Positions 33,462 through 42,040 of a DNA stretch of 49,904 bases are shown here, piece after piece. Numbering within the stretch: position 1 is the stretch's first letter; every line of letters begins with the position of its first letter. Below the pieces are notes generated by a model that saw nothing but the letters and a program-made list of their open reading frames with translations, made no database searches and was not told the DNA's origin. This stretch comes from Candidatus Scatosoma pullistercoris (GTDB lineage: Bacteria > Bacillota > Clostridia > Christensenellales > Borkfalkiaceae): contig DVMZ01000172.1 in the NCBI GenBank assembly GCA_018714725.1, forward strand, positions 1-49,904. The letters are read 5' to 3'. A program made the translations under genes and the position numbers.

Positions 33462-34769
33462 TCAGCGTTTCTTGCCCTTCCGGACCCGGATCTCCCGCAC
33501 GGTGTTTTCGTACCCTTTGTCGCCCGGCACATAATACACCCGGTCTTTCAGCGAATCGGGCAGATACTGCTGTTCGACGTATCCGCCGTAATCGTGCGGA
33601 TATTTATAATCGGCGCTTTTGGCTTTGTCCTCCTGGCTGCCGAACGAATTGTCTTTGAGATAGGGCGGAATGTTGTCGTCGCGGACGCGGGAAGCGTCCT
33701 CTTTTGCCGCAAACATCGCGGTCTTGACCGAACAGCTCTTTTCCGCTTCACAGACGTATACGATCGCTTCGGACAGCGGCAGCAGTCCTTCGGGCGCCCC
33801 GATCTTTTCCAGCGCATACATCGCCGACGTCGCCACCTGCAGGGCCTGCGGGTCCGCCATGCCGACGTCCTCCGCCGAATGCACCACCAGCCGCCTCGCC
33901 ACGATCATGGGGTCGCATCCTCCCTCGATCAGCCGCATCGCATAATAGAGCGCCGCGTTCGCGTCGCTGCCGCGGAGGGATTTGCAGAACGCCGACAGAA
34001 AATCGTAATAGGAATCCTCGTTATAGCTGAGCGCTTTGCGCTGAATGGACTGCTCGGCGTCGGCCAGCGTGATGTGCACCTTTCCTTCCCCGTCGGGCGG
34101 GGTCGTGATCGCCGCCAGTTCCAGCGCGTTGTACGCCGAACGGAGATCCCCGCCCGCCATGCGGGCGATGTGCCCGATGGCGTCCGCGTCCGCCTCCACG
34201 TTCATTTTGCCCAGGCCCTTGTGGCGATTTCTGAGCGCCGCATACAGCGCCCCCGAAATGTCCTCTTCGGACAGTCTTCTGAACTCGAACACCCGGCACC
34301 TCGACACGATGGCCGGCGTCATCGAGGCATACGGATTCTCCGTCGTGGAGCCGATGAAAATAATCGTACCCTGCTCGATGGCGGGCAGCAGCGAATCGCT
34401 CTGCGTCTTGTTGAAGCGATGGCACTCGTCCAGCATGAGATAGGTGCGCTTGCCGTACAGTTTCAGGTTGTCCCGCGCCTGATCCACCGCTTTTTTGACG
34501 TCCGCCACCCCCGAATTGACGGCGTTCAGCTTGATGAACTCCCCGTCGGTGCCGAGCGCGATGATGTTCGCCAGCGTCGTTTTCCCGCACCCGGGCGGCC
34601 CCCAGAAAATACAGCTGCCCAGCCGGTCGGAAGCAATTGCCCGCCTGAGCAGGGAATTTTCCGAAACGATGTGCTTCTGACCGATGAATTCGTTCAGGGA
34701 ATTGGCGCGCATCCGCTCGGCCAACGGTTTCGCCGTCTGTTCGTTGTCGTTGAAATCAAATAAATCCAT
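33462..34769 (-). CDS. rarA: Replication-associated recombination protein A (MgsA/RarA ATPase)
   Basis: The 435-residue AAA+ protein acts at stalled replication forks. Walker A is WGPPGCGKTTLAN (near 57), Walker B LMLDECHRFN, sensor 1 GSTTENPYAS and the C-terminal part includes MRLIEGGCDPMIVARRLV and YKYPHDYGGYVEQQYLP, all typical of RarA. The first residues MDLFDFN form the usual N-terminal motif, so the ATG at 34769 is secure. Confidence 0.95.
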   Translation of the reverse strand: MDLFDFNDNEQTAKPLAERMRANSLNEFIGQKHIVSENSLLRRAIASDRLGSCIFWGPPGCGKTTLANIIALGTDGEFIKLNAVNSGVADVKKAVDQARDNLKLYGKRTYLMLDECHRFNKTQSDSLLPAIEQGTIIFIGSTTENPYASMTPAIVSRCRVFEFRRLSEEDISGALYAALRNRHKGLGKMNVEADADAIGHIARMAGGDLRSAYNALELAAITTPPDGEGKVHITLADAEQSIQRKALSYNEDSYYDFLSAFCKSLRGSDANAALYYAMRLIEGGCDPMIVARRLVVHSAEDVGMADPQALQVATSAMYALEKIGAPEGLLPLSEAIVYVCEAEKSCSVKTAMFAAKEDASRVRDDNIPPYLKDNSFGSQEDKAKSADYKYPHDYGGYVEQQYLPDSLKDRVYYVPGDKGYENTVREIRVRKGKKR

Positions 34770-34908
34770 AATGCAATTTTTTTTCGTAATTTTCCCGTAA
34801 CTTTCCGTAACTTTTCCGCTCGCCGCCAGAGCGCTCCGTTCCCGGTCGCCCGAGCGCTGCGCGCCGGCGTTTGATCAGCCCTTCCCCGCCGCAGCGCGGA
34901 ACGCCCGC

Positions 34909-35811
34909 TCAGCCTTCCTTCTTCCCGCCGCAGACAAGCGCCCGGATCTCCTCCGCGTGTTCTTCGCCCAGCCGGTAACCGCTGTCATACGCCTCCTGAA
35001 AACGCCGGAAGGTGTACTCGCTCATATCCCCGAGATCGGGTTCCAGCCAGAGATCGGTAAAGCGCCGGTTTTCCTTGCGGCGGCGGTCGGTGAGATGATT
35101 GTCCATAACGCCGAGCACTTCGATGAGCATACGGAACGCGCTGGCGCTCTTTCTGCCGCTGGAACGGCGGCCGAGCACGTCCACCGCCACGATTTTATTC
35201 GCGCCCATCTCCTTGAGCTGACGCACGGGCACACGTTCGAGTACGCCGCCGTCCACCAGCCGCCTTTCTCCGTCGTCCACCGGTTTGAAAACGGCGGGGA
35301 TACACGCGGAAGCCATCACCGCGTCCGCCACGCTGCCCTCGGAAAAAGTGACCACCGATTGCGTGATCATGTCCACCGCCGCACAGCGGAAGGGAATTTT
35401 CAACTGATCAAACGTCACGTCCCCGAGATATTTTCCGAGTACTTTACGCATTTTTCGGGTATCGAACAGTCCGCCCGGCCGCATCGTGATATCGACGAGA
35501 TCGAGCGGTTTGAGCTTACACACCGCTTCCAGCATTTCCTTGGGCGTCATGCCCGAAGCGTACGCGCCGCCGACGACCGCGCCCATCGAACACCCCGTCA
35601 GACAATCGGGCTTTATCCCCGCGTCCTCCATCGCCTGCAAAAATCCGATGTGCGCGACCCCCCGGCTGCCGCCGCAGCCCAAGGCAAACCCCAGTTTCTT
35701 CTTTTTCGGCGCTTTTTCTGTCTTTACGATTTTTTCCGATTTTTCCGTTTTTACAACTTCTTCCTCTTTTGCCTCGTTTTCCGCATTTTTCGTTCTTTTC
35801 GTTTTCGCCAT
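34909..35811 (-). CDS. Patatin-like phospholipase
   Basis: The 300-residue protein has a Lys/Glu-rich leader of about 35 residues and then a patatin domain: oxyanion loop GCGGSRGVAHIGFL, nucleophile GCSMGAVVGG and the catalytic Asp in VDGGVLERVP. Such RssA-like enzymes hydrolyse lipid esters at the membrane. The ATG at 35811 (MAKTKRTK) follows GGGAGGCGGAAGG and is preferred to the start at 35925, which would add another basic stretch. It is divergent from ylbJ. The substrate is unknown. Confidence 0.85.
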   Translation of the reverse strand: MAKTKRTKNAENEAKEEEVVKTEKSEKIVKTEKAPKKKKLGFALGCGGSRGVAHIGFLQAMEDAGIKPDCLTGCSMGAVVGGAYASGMTPKEMLEAVCKLKPLDLVDITMRPGGLFDTRKMRKVLGKYLGDVTFDQLKIPFRCAAVDMITQSVVTFSEGSVADAVMASACIPAVFKPVDDGERRLVDGGVLERVPVRQLKEMGANKIVAVDVLGRRSSGRKSASAFRMLIEVLGVMDNHLTDRRRKENRRFTDLWLEPDLGDMSEYTFRRFQEAYDSGYRLGEEHAEEIRALVCGGKKEG

Positions 35812-35967
35812 CCTTCCGCCTCCCAGCATTTTTCTTTTTTCATTTTCCCTTCGCCGCTTTGTCCGGCGAAATCTTTCCCGGTTCTCTCCGTCCGGAATTT
35901 CCTCTCCCCTGTTTTCCTTATTCACGGCTTCATATTTTCATCCGGGCGCACATAAGGATAAACCGTG

Positions 35968-37068
35968 ATGAAAAATTCTTCTGCTTCTCCCGTTTCCTCT
36001 GCTTCTCCTGCTCCTTCCCGCGCCCCGTGTTCTTCCCGCACCGCTCCGGCTTCCGCCGAAGCCCGGTCAGCGCCTGTCCCCGTGCGGCGCACGCGTCAAA
36101 AGCGCCGGATCTCGTTCTTCCGGGGCGCGCTCACCGCAACCCTGCTCCTCTTTGCTTTTCTTTTCGCGCTGTTTCCGGAACGGTATGTCCCCGTCTGTCT
36201 GGACGGAATCCGGCTTTGGGCGCTGAACGTGCTGCCCGCCGTCTTTCCCTTTCTCTTCGTCGTTTCCCTTTTGCAGATTACGGGCGGCGCGGAAAAAGTG
36301 TCCCGCGCGCTTCTCCCGGTCTCCCGCGCGCTGTTCGGCACGGGCGGCGCCGGAGGTTTCTGCTTTTTCATGAGCATTCTTTCCGGATACCCCGTCGGCG
36401 CAACCCTGGTGGCCGGATTTTATAAAGACGGCCGGCTTTCCGACCGGGAAGCGAAAATTCTCGCCTGCGCCTGTTCCACGTCCGGACCGTTGTTTATCGT
36501 CGGGAGCGTGGGCGCGGGAATGTTCTCGGACAAACGGACGGGATTTCTCATTCTCGCCGCGCACCTCCTTGCCGTCCTCTTTTCGGGCGTGCTCCTCCGA
36601 TTGCTCTCCTGCCGGCGCGGAAAGCGACAATTGCGCGGCGTTTCCGTTCCGCATTCCTCGCAAGCGCTCACTCTTTCGGACGGCATCCGGAATTCCGCAA
36701 TCACCGCAATCGGCGTCGGCGGCTGTATCGCATTCTTCTATGTACTGGCCGCCATGGCCTACGATTTTCGTCTGCTCCTGCCCCTGCAACGGGCGATTTC
36801 CCGTATCCCGGCGCTGGCGCCGTATGCGGACGGACTGAGCAGAGGCCTTATCGAAATGACCGGCGGCTGCCTTTCTGCGGCAAGCATTTCCTCGCCGCTT
36901 TCCGCCCCCTGCTGCGCCTTTCTCGTCACGCTCGGCGGCGCCAGTATCCTCTTCCAGCAGATCGCCTGTCTGCGTTCGGCAAACGTCCGGATTCCCTTTT
37001 TTCTCGCCGTCAAGCTCTTCCAGTCCGCCGTCGCCTTTTTGCTCTGCCTGCTGTTCGTCTCCCTCTGA
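35968..37068 (+). CDS. ylbJ: Sporulation integral membrane protein YlbJ-like
   Basis: The 366-residue protein has a Ser/Ala/Pro-rich cytoplasmic N-terminus of about 45 residues and about eight membrane helices. The segment SGYPVGATLVAGFYKDG, followed by CSTSGPLFIVGSVGAGMF, is the Gate-domain pattern of YlbJ. In Bacillus YlbJ is needed for spore cortex formation. AAGGA lies 9 nt before the ATG at 35968; a GTG one codon earlier is less likely. It is one of few plus-strand genes and stands alone, suggesting separate (perhaps sporulation-specific) expression. Confidence 0.85.
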   Translation: MKNSSASPVSSASPAPSRAPCSSRTAPASAEARSAPVPVRRTRQKRRISFFRGALTATLLLFAFLFALFPERYVPVCLDGIRLWALNVLPAVFPFLFVVSLLQITGGAEKVSRALLPVSRALFGTGGAGGFCFFMSILSGYPVGATLVAGFYKDGRLSDREAKILACACSTSGPLFIVGSVGAGMFSDKRTGFLILAAHLLAVLFSGVLLRLLSCRRGKRQLRGVSVPHSSQALTLSDGIRNSAITAIGVGGCIAFFYVLAAMAYDFRLLLPLQRAISRIPALAPYADGLSRGLIEMTGGCLSAASISSPLSAPCCAFLVTLGGASILFQQIACLRSANVRIPFFLAVKLFQSAVAFLLCLLFVSL

Positions 37069-37142
37069 CGCCGGAAAAACTTCCCCTTCGCGGACTCGTC
37101 TGACAGCCATAAGAACGCGGCCGGAACACTCGGCAAACGGAG

Positions 37143-37991
37143 TTAAGTGCGATTATAAGCGCCGAGGAGCTTGCATTCCAGCGTTTTTTCTTTCATTTCC
37201 CGGAAAAAGGCGTCAAACGCGTCGCTGCCGACATCCGTTTCCGCTTCGATAAAGAAGCGGTAATCTCCCGGCCGGTCCTTGACGGGACGGCTTTCGATCT
37301 TGCTCATATTGACGCCGTGCGCGGCAATGATTTCCAGAAGGGCGAGCAGACTGCCCGGACGGTGCGGACAGACCGCGGAAAAGAAAATCCGGGAGCTGTT
37401 CCGGGGCAGGTGCTTCCTGCCCTTTTTCACCAGCAGAAACTGCGTAAAATTGTTTTTTTCGTCGGAGATGCATTCTTCGCCGATGACAAAGCCTTCGGGC
37501 ACGAACGAAATATGCGCCCCCGCGATCGCCGCGCTGCGGCCGGAGAAATCTTCCGCCGCCCTCGCGACGCCGAACGCCGTGGATTCCGTCTCTTTCAGGG
37601 ACGCAAACGGCATGCGGCTGCTTAAAAAGGACAGGCACTGCCCCAGCGCCTGGCGATGCGAATACACCCGCCCGATCTCCGAATAAGGGGTTCCCTCCCG
37701 GTAAATCAGGCGATGATCGATTTTTAACAGACTTTCCCGAACGGCGTACAATTCCTCGGAAGCCTGCAGAAGATCGAGATTCTGCAAAACCCCGCCTTCC
37801 AGGCTGTTTTCGATGGGTACCGCCGCCGCATCCGCACGGCCCGTTTCCACCGCATGGAACACCTCCGAAAAATTGCGGAAAGGAATACATTCGTCCCGCT
37901 CGTAAGAAGCGCCTTTGTCCTCTGTTTTCAGAAAAGTGTCCGCCGCGAGATGCGAATAACTGTCCTCCGGACCAAGATATGCGATTTTCAT
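37143..37991 (-). CDS. pheA: Prephenate dehydratase
   Basis: The 282-residue enzyme makes phenylpyruvate from prephenate. The PDT domain (1-185) begins KIAYLGPEDSYSHLA. The catalytic threonine segment reads NNFTQF, where most homologues have TRF, so the Arg is Gln here. The C-terminal ACT domain contains HRPGSLLALLEIIAAHGVNMSKIESRP, the phenylalanine-binding ESRP motif. It follows aroF by 142 bp, giving a likely Phe-branch unit. Confidence 0.93.
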   Translation of the reverse strand: MKIAYLGPEDSYSHLAADTFLKTEDKGASYERDECIPFRNFSEVFHAVETGRADAAAVPIENSLEGGVLQNLDLLQASEELYAVRESLLKIDHRLIYREGTPYSEIGRVYSHRQALGQCLSFLSSRMPFASLKETESTAFGVARAAEDFSGRSAAIAGAHISFVPEGFVIGEECISDEKNNFTQFLLVKKGRKHLPRNSSRIFFSAVCPHRPGSLLALLEIIAAHGVNMSKIESRPVKDRPGDYRFFIEAETDVGSDAFDAFFREMKEKTLECKLLGAYNRT

Positions 37992-38133
37992 ATGTGCTGT
38001 CTCCTTTTGCTTCGCTTAACGCTCTGTTTTTCTCTCATCTTCCCTCTGCTCTCTGCTTTTTCGTTTTGATTCCCTTTATCTTTCAAGCCCTGCCCGTCCC
38101 GGAAAATTTCCGGAGCGCCAAGACCGGCCGCCC

Positions 38134-39156
38134 TCAGACCATGTCCGCGATTTCGAGAATCAGCCGCTCGGTGTCCTCCCAGCCCAGACAGGGATCGGTG
38201 ATCGACTGGCCGAACACTTCCCCGGAGGGCTGGCTGCCTTCCACGAGAAAGCTCTCGATCATAAACCCTTTGACGATCTTTTTGAAGTCGGGGTCAAAAT
38301 TGCGGTTTTCCATCACTTCTTTGGCGATCCGGATCTGTTGGCGGCATTGTTTGCCGGAGTTGGAATGGTTGCAGTCGATGACCACGGCGGGATTCCGGAG
38401 CTTAGCGCCCGCATACAGTTCCGCCACCCGCATCACCGTCTCGTAATGGAAATTCGGCACGTCCATGCCCGCTCCGTCCACGCCGCCGCGCAGAATGGCA
38501 TGCGCGTAAATATTCCCGCCCGAATGCACCTGATAATTGCGATACTTGAATACCTGGGGGCTCTGTGCGGCAAAAATAGAGTTGATCAGAGCCGGCAGGT
38601 TGCCGCTCATCGGATTCTTCATGCCCACCGCGGTGTCAATGCCGCTGGCCACCAGCCGGTGCAGCTGATTCTCGACGCTCCTCGCCCCCACCGCGTGGTA
38701 ACAGAGCAAATCTTCGACGTACGCCGTATTCTCGGGATAGAGCATTTCGTCCGCCCCCGGAAGTTCCGATTCCCGCATGGCGGCGATGTGCAGCGCGCGG
38801 ATACTGCGGATTCCCCGCACGATGTCCGCCGCTCCGTCCGGATCGGGCTGTATGAACATACCCTTATACCCCACGCCCTTGGTGCGGGGTTTGTTCGTAT
38901 AAATTCTCGGCACCAGCACCAGTTTTTCCTTCACCCGCTCGTTCAGCTTGCCCAGGCGGGAAATGTATTCGAGTACGGGCGCCGATTCGTGCGCCGAACA
39001 GGGCCCCACGATCATCAGCATCTTGTCGCTCCGCCCCGAAATCACCGCGCGCACCTCTTCGTCCCTGTGCCGCTTGACCTCTTTCAGCGATTCCGGCAGC
39101 GGATTTTCCGCCATGAATTCCTCCGGTTCGGGAATGTAATACTGTTTTTCCAACAT
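38134..39156 (-). CDS. aroF: DAHP synthase, class I (AroF/AroG type)
   Basis: The 340-residue TIM-barrel enzyme condenses PEP with erythrose 4-phosphate. The motifs MLMIVGPCSAHE, PRIYTNKPRTKGVGYKG, VGMKNPMSGN and VIDCNHSNSGK are those of the E. coli-type I-alpha enzymes. The ATG at 39156 is well placed. The paralogue (AroF/G/H) and its feedback amino acid cannot be decided; linkage to pheA suggests phenylalanine. Confidence 0.93.
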   Translation of the reverse strand: MLEKQYYIPEPEEFMAENPLPESLKEVKRHRDEEVRAVISGRSDKMLMIVGPCSAHESAPVLEYISRLGKLNERVKEKLVLVPRIYTNKPRTKGVGYKGMFIQPDPDGAADIVRGIRSIRALHIAAMRESELPGADEMLYPENTAYVEDLLCYHAVGARSVENQLHRLVASGIDTAVGMKNPMSGNLPALINSIFAAQSPQVFKYRNYQVHSGGNIYAHAILRGGVDGAGMDVPNFHYETVMRVAELYAGAKLRNPAVVIDCNHSNSGKQCRQQIRIAKEVMENRNFDPDFKKIVKGFMIESFLVEGSQPSGEVFGQSITDPCLGWEDTERLILEIADMV

Positions 39157-39309
39157 ATCTGACTCCTCGGTTCCTTTTTTGCCTGCTCTTTCTCTTCTGT
39201 CTTTTTGCCCTTTTGTCCTTTTGGGGTGTTTTCTGTTTTTTCCGGGGCCGCTCCGTCCTTTGCGCCCGCCGCGTTTTTCTTCCCGTTTCCGCCCGGATTG
39301 TTCAGTCGT

Positions 39310-39819
39310 TCAGCGTTTTTTATCTTTCAGCCCGTCGATGTACGCCCGGACTTCCGGCGTCAGGAATGCGTCCGTCGGCGCCGAAAAGCGCAGACAGGCC
39401 CTGGCGGCCGTGGAGGTGACGTGCAGAAGTTCCTGACGGCAGGGCAGATAAACGGGCAAGATGTCCGGATCGAGCTTTGCGGAAGCGAAGAAATCGGCGT
39501 TTTCATACTCGAAATCCACGGCACTGCGCACGCCGCGGACATAAATGCGGGTGTTTTCCTTCCTTAAAAGCTCCGCCGCCGTTCCGCCGAAAGTCATCAC
39601 CCGGATCCGAGGCTCGTCCGGGAACATCCGCCGGAGCATTTCCACCCGTTCTTCCGGAAGAAAACAAGGCCGTTTCCCGGGATTGACCATGACCGCCACG
39701 ACCGCTTCGTCAAAGAGCGCAAGGCAATCTTCGATCATCGCTTTGTGGCCGATCGTCGGCGGGTCGAACGACCCCGCGAACACGCATTTTCTCTTCTGAA
39801 CGCCTGCCTGCATCGCCAT
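39310..39819 (-). CDS. coaD: Phosphopantetheine adenylyltransferase
   Basis: The 169-residue nucleotidyltransferase makes dephospho-CoA from phosphopantetheine and ATP. GSFDPPTIGHKAMI is the N-terminal (H/T)xGH motif region, RGVRSAVDFEYE the central substrate motif, and HVTSTAAR the C-terminal ISSTxxR-like motif. AAGGAG overlaps the rsmD stop; the ATG at 39819 is one base after that stop, with another ATG two codons on. The rsmD-coaD pair is a classic Firmicutes arrangement. Confidence 0.93.
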   Translation of the reverse strand: MAMQAGVQKRKCVFAGSFDPPTIGHKAMIEDCLALFDEAVVAVMVNPGKRPCFLPEERVEMLRRMFPDEPRIRVMTFGGTAAELLRKENTRIYVRGVRSAVDFEYENADFFASAKLDPDILPVYLPCRQELLHVTSTAARACLRFSAPTDAFLTPEVRAYIDGLKDKKR

Positions 39820-39820
39820 T

Positions 39821-40375
39821 TCACTCCTTCCGCGGCGCCATGCGGAAAAATGAAAGCCAGGTTTTCCCGTATTTGCGCTCGTCATATTTTTCCAGCCCGT
39901 CCACCTCTTCGCCGAACGGGCGATCGCGCTCGTACACCGCGACGCCGCCGTCGCCGAGCAGTCCCTTCTCCGCAATCTTTTTCAATGCGGAACTGCCGTA
40001 CCCGAAACGGTACGGCGGATCGAGAAAAATCAGGTCGAACTTTCCCGTCTGCCCGTCCAGACAGACGGAATAGTCCGCCGTATGTATTTTTACGGCTGAT
40101 CCGGGGGAAATTCCGAGAATGCGCAGATTCTTTTCCAGCAATTTCACGCTTTCCCGCGCGGCGTCGTTGAAAACGACCTCTTTCGCGCCGCGGGAAAGGC
40201 ATTCCAGCCCCAGCGCGCCGCTCCCGCAGAAAAGGTCCAGCACCCGCGCCCCGTAAATTTTCAGAGAAAGAATGTTGAACAGCGATTCCTTCACACGGTC
40301 CGCCGTGGGCCGCACCTCTTCGCCGGGAAACTCCGCAAGCACCCTGCTCCTGTATGTACCGCCGATAATGCGCAT
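39821..40375 (-). CDS. rsmD: 16S rRNA (guanine(966)-N2)-methyltransferase
   Basis: The 184-residue protein starts MRIIGGTYRSR and contains RPTADRVKESLFNIL, the SAM motif VLDLFCGSGALGLE and the catalytic LIFLDPPYRFG (DPPY). The ATG at 40375 follows GGGAGCAGGAT; the frame upstream to 40447 is not needed. Cotranscribed with coaD. Confidence 0.95.
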   Translation of the reverse strand: MRIIGGTYRSRVLAEFPGEEVRPTADRVKESLFNILSLKIYGARVLDLFCGSGALGLECLSRGAKEVVFNDAARESVKLLEKNLRILGISPGSAVKIHTADYSVCLDGQTGKFDLIFLDPPYRFGYGSSALKKIAEKGLLGDGGVAVYERDRPFGEEVDGLEKYDERKYGKTWLSFFRMAPRKE

Positions 40376-40446
40376 ATCCTGCTCCCTGTGTTTCTGATCT
40401 CTCCCCTGCCTGTCCCTTTCCGGGAAAACCGGGAAGCCTGCCGGCA

Positions 40447-41187
40447 TTATTTCTTCTTTCTGGGCTTGGTGCCCGGCAGTCCGCCGTAGTTGATTTTCTT
40501 GGGCTTATTGGCCTCTTCCGCCGCCGCGCGGGCCGCGATCTCCTGCTGGCGGACCGTCTTGTTTCTCCGGCCGTAGGCGCCCGCGATGTACATTCCGCCC
40601 GACACGAGAATCGGGAGCAGCGCCACTGCGCAGCCGACGAAAAAGCTGACCGCGGTGCCCGTGGCGTTGAGCTCGAGCAGGGGCAGAAGCACCCAGCCCG
40701 CAAACAGATAGAAGACCAGGGACAAAAAGGCAAGTCCGCGGCTGAGCCCCGCTTCGGAATCCTTCGCAAACGCCACCAGGGCTTCCTGATTGCAACCGAA
40801 CGCAATGCTGCCGATCACGACCAACACGGCGACAAACCCGCCGATCGCAAACCCCTTCCAGGGGCGGTATTCCTTTTCAAACTTATAGCTGGAAATATTC
40901 AGCTCCCCGCCCGTCTGCATGGCGGAACGGCGTTTCATGTTCCCCGAAACCAGCATTTCGTAGTGCGTTCCGCCGCACACCCACATGAGCAGACCGTTGT
41001 AGGCAATCGCCACCACGCCGCACACAACCGCCCAGGCCATCTGCGCCGCCAGGCTCATGCCCTTGGAATACACCGTCAGCATCACGAGGCTGGCGACGAA
41101 ATACATCAGCCCCGGCGTCAGCGAACGCAGAAAACATTCGCGCACGATTCTCCAGAATACCTTCCATTTTGTCTTGAATCCGGACAT
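40447..41187 (-). CDS. Membrane protein of unknown function
   Basis: The 246-residue protein has about five or six membrane segments (around residues 22-40, 48-70, 112-132, 150-175, 180-202) and a basic C-terminal tail (KPKKINYGGLPGTKPRKKK). I recognise no family. Between helices 2 and 3 there is a cytosolic-looking loop (GNMKRRSAMQTGGELN). It lies 72 bp before rsmD and may be cotranscribed with it. Start ATG 41187 follows GGAGGATAGT. Confidence 0.75.
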   Translation of the reverse strand: MSGFKTKWKVFWRIVRECFLRSLTPGLMYFVASLVMLTVYSKGMSLAAQMAWAVVCGVVAIAYNGLLMWVCGGTHYEMLVSGNMKRRSAMQTGGELNISSYKFEKEYRPWKGFAIGGFVAVLVVIGSIAFGCNQEALVAFAKDSEAGLSRGLAFLSLVFYLFAGWVLLPLLELNATGTAVSFFVGCAVALLPILVSGGMYIAGAYGRRNKTVRQQEIAARAAAEEANKPKKINYGGLPGTKPRKKK

Positions 41188-41398
41188 ACTATCCTCCGTT
41201 TTTTGATGTTATTTTTTCTTTTGTCCCGTCCGTAACAGGCGTAACAGACGCGACAGCCGTATCGGCTCCGATCGGCCGGGCGTTCCGCTCGTCTCAACCC
41301 TGGTTACTTTTCTCTCGCCCTTGCGTCTCTCCGGCGCCGTCCCGGCCCCGGGCTTCCGGCCGACGGCAGTCGGCTATTTTTCACCTTTCTTTCCGACC

Positions 41399-42040
41399 TC
41401 ATTTGTCCCCGGATTTGCCCCCGGAATCCGAAAATTTCCCGCCGGGAACAAGAATCCGCTTGTCCGAGACGATGAGCGCGGCGCGGCGGTCGAACGGCTC
41501 CTCGGGCACCTCGCGCACGATCTGGAAATCGAAACAGTAAGCCAGCGGAAAAGTTTCGGGATGGGCGGCGAGAAACCTGTCGTAACATCCGCCGCCGTAT
41601 CCCAGCCGCACCCCCCTTTCGTCCACGGCGAGAAGGGGAAGCACCGCCACGTCTATTTTTCCCGAAAACGGCTCGCCGACCGGCTCCCGGATCCCGCGGG
41701 GCGAAAGGGTGAAATCCTCCTTCCACGCGACCGCTTCCATGCTCTCTCCCGCCATGCGGGGACAGTACACCCGTCTGCCTTGAGCCAGCAGGGTTTCGAC
41801 GAGCTTGTCCGTCGGCGCTTCGGAAGAAAAGGAAAGATAAACCAGAAAGCTCTCTTTCCCCGCCGCCTCCGTTCTCAAAAAGTTTTCCAGCAGCAGCGTT
41901 TCCTTCACGTCCCGGTTTTCGTTTTCCCCGCGCCGTTCCTTCATCGTCCGGCGGAGGGAAGCCTTCCTTTCCGCGGCGGAACGCTCTTCCCTCTCCACAA
42001 ACCGGAATGTATCGGCAAATGAAAATTTATCGGTAATCAT
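41399..42040 (-). CDS. 5-formyltetrahydrofolate cyclo-ligase
   Basis: The 213-residue enzyme converts 5-formyl-THF to 5,10-methenyl-THF with ATP. The N-terminal RKASLRRTMKERR helix, the substrate segment YCPRMAGESMEAV and the diagnostic RLGYGGGCYDRFL near residue 149 are present. The ATG at 42040 overlaps the alr stop region by 14 bp, with GGAG 7 nt upstream. The N-terminus is about 20 residues longer than usual. Confidence 0.9.
   Translation of the reverse strand: MITDKFSFADTFRFVEREERSAAERKASLRRTMKERRGENENRDVKETLLLENFLRTEAAGKESFLVYLSFSSEAPTDKLVETLLAQGRRVYCPRMAGESMEAVAWKEDFTLSPRGIREPVGEPFSGKIDVAVLPLLAVDERGVRLGYGGGCYDRFLAAHPETFPLAYCFDFQIVREVPEEPFDRRAALIVSDKRILVPGGKFSDSGGKSGDK

Noticed and set aside
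33346..33532. N-terminal extension of NrdR
   Set aside because: The extra 62 residues are a basic low-complexity stretch, and the zinc ribbon normally begins the protein; the ATG at 33346 has its own ribosome-binding site.
39157..39309. Possible T-box or riboswitch ahead of aroF
   Set aside because: The upstream region is a plain pyrimidine-rich stretch on the plus strand, without T-box core or terminator-antiterminator pairing that I can see.
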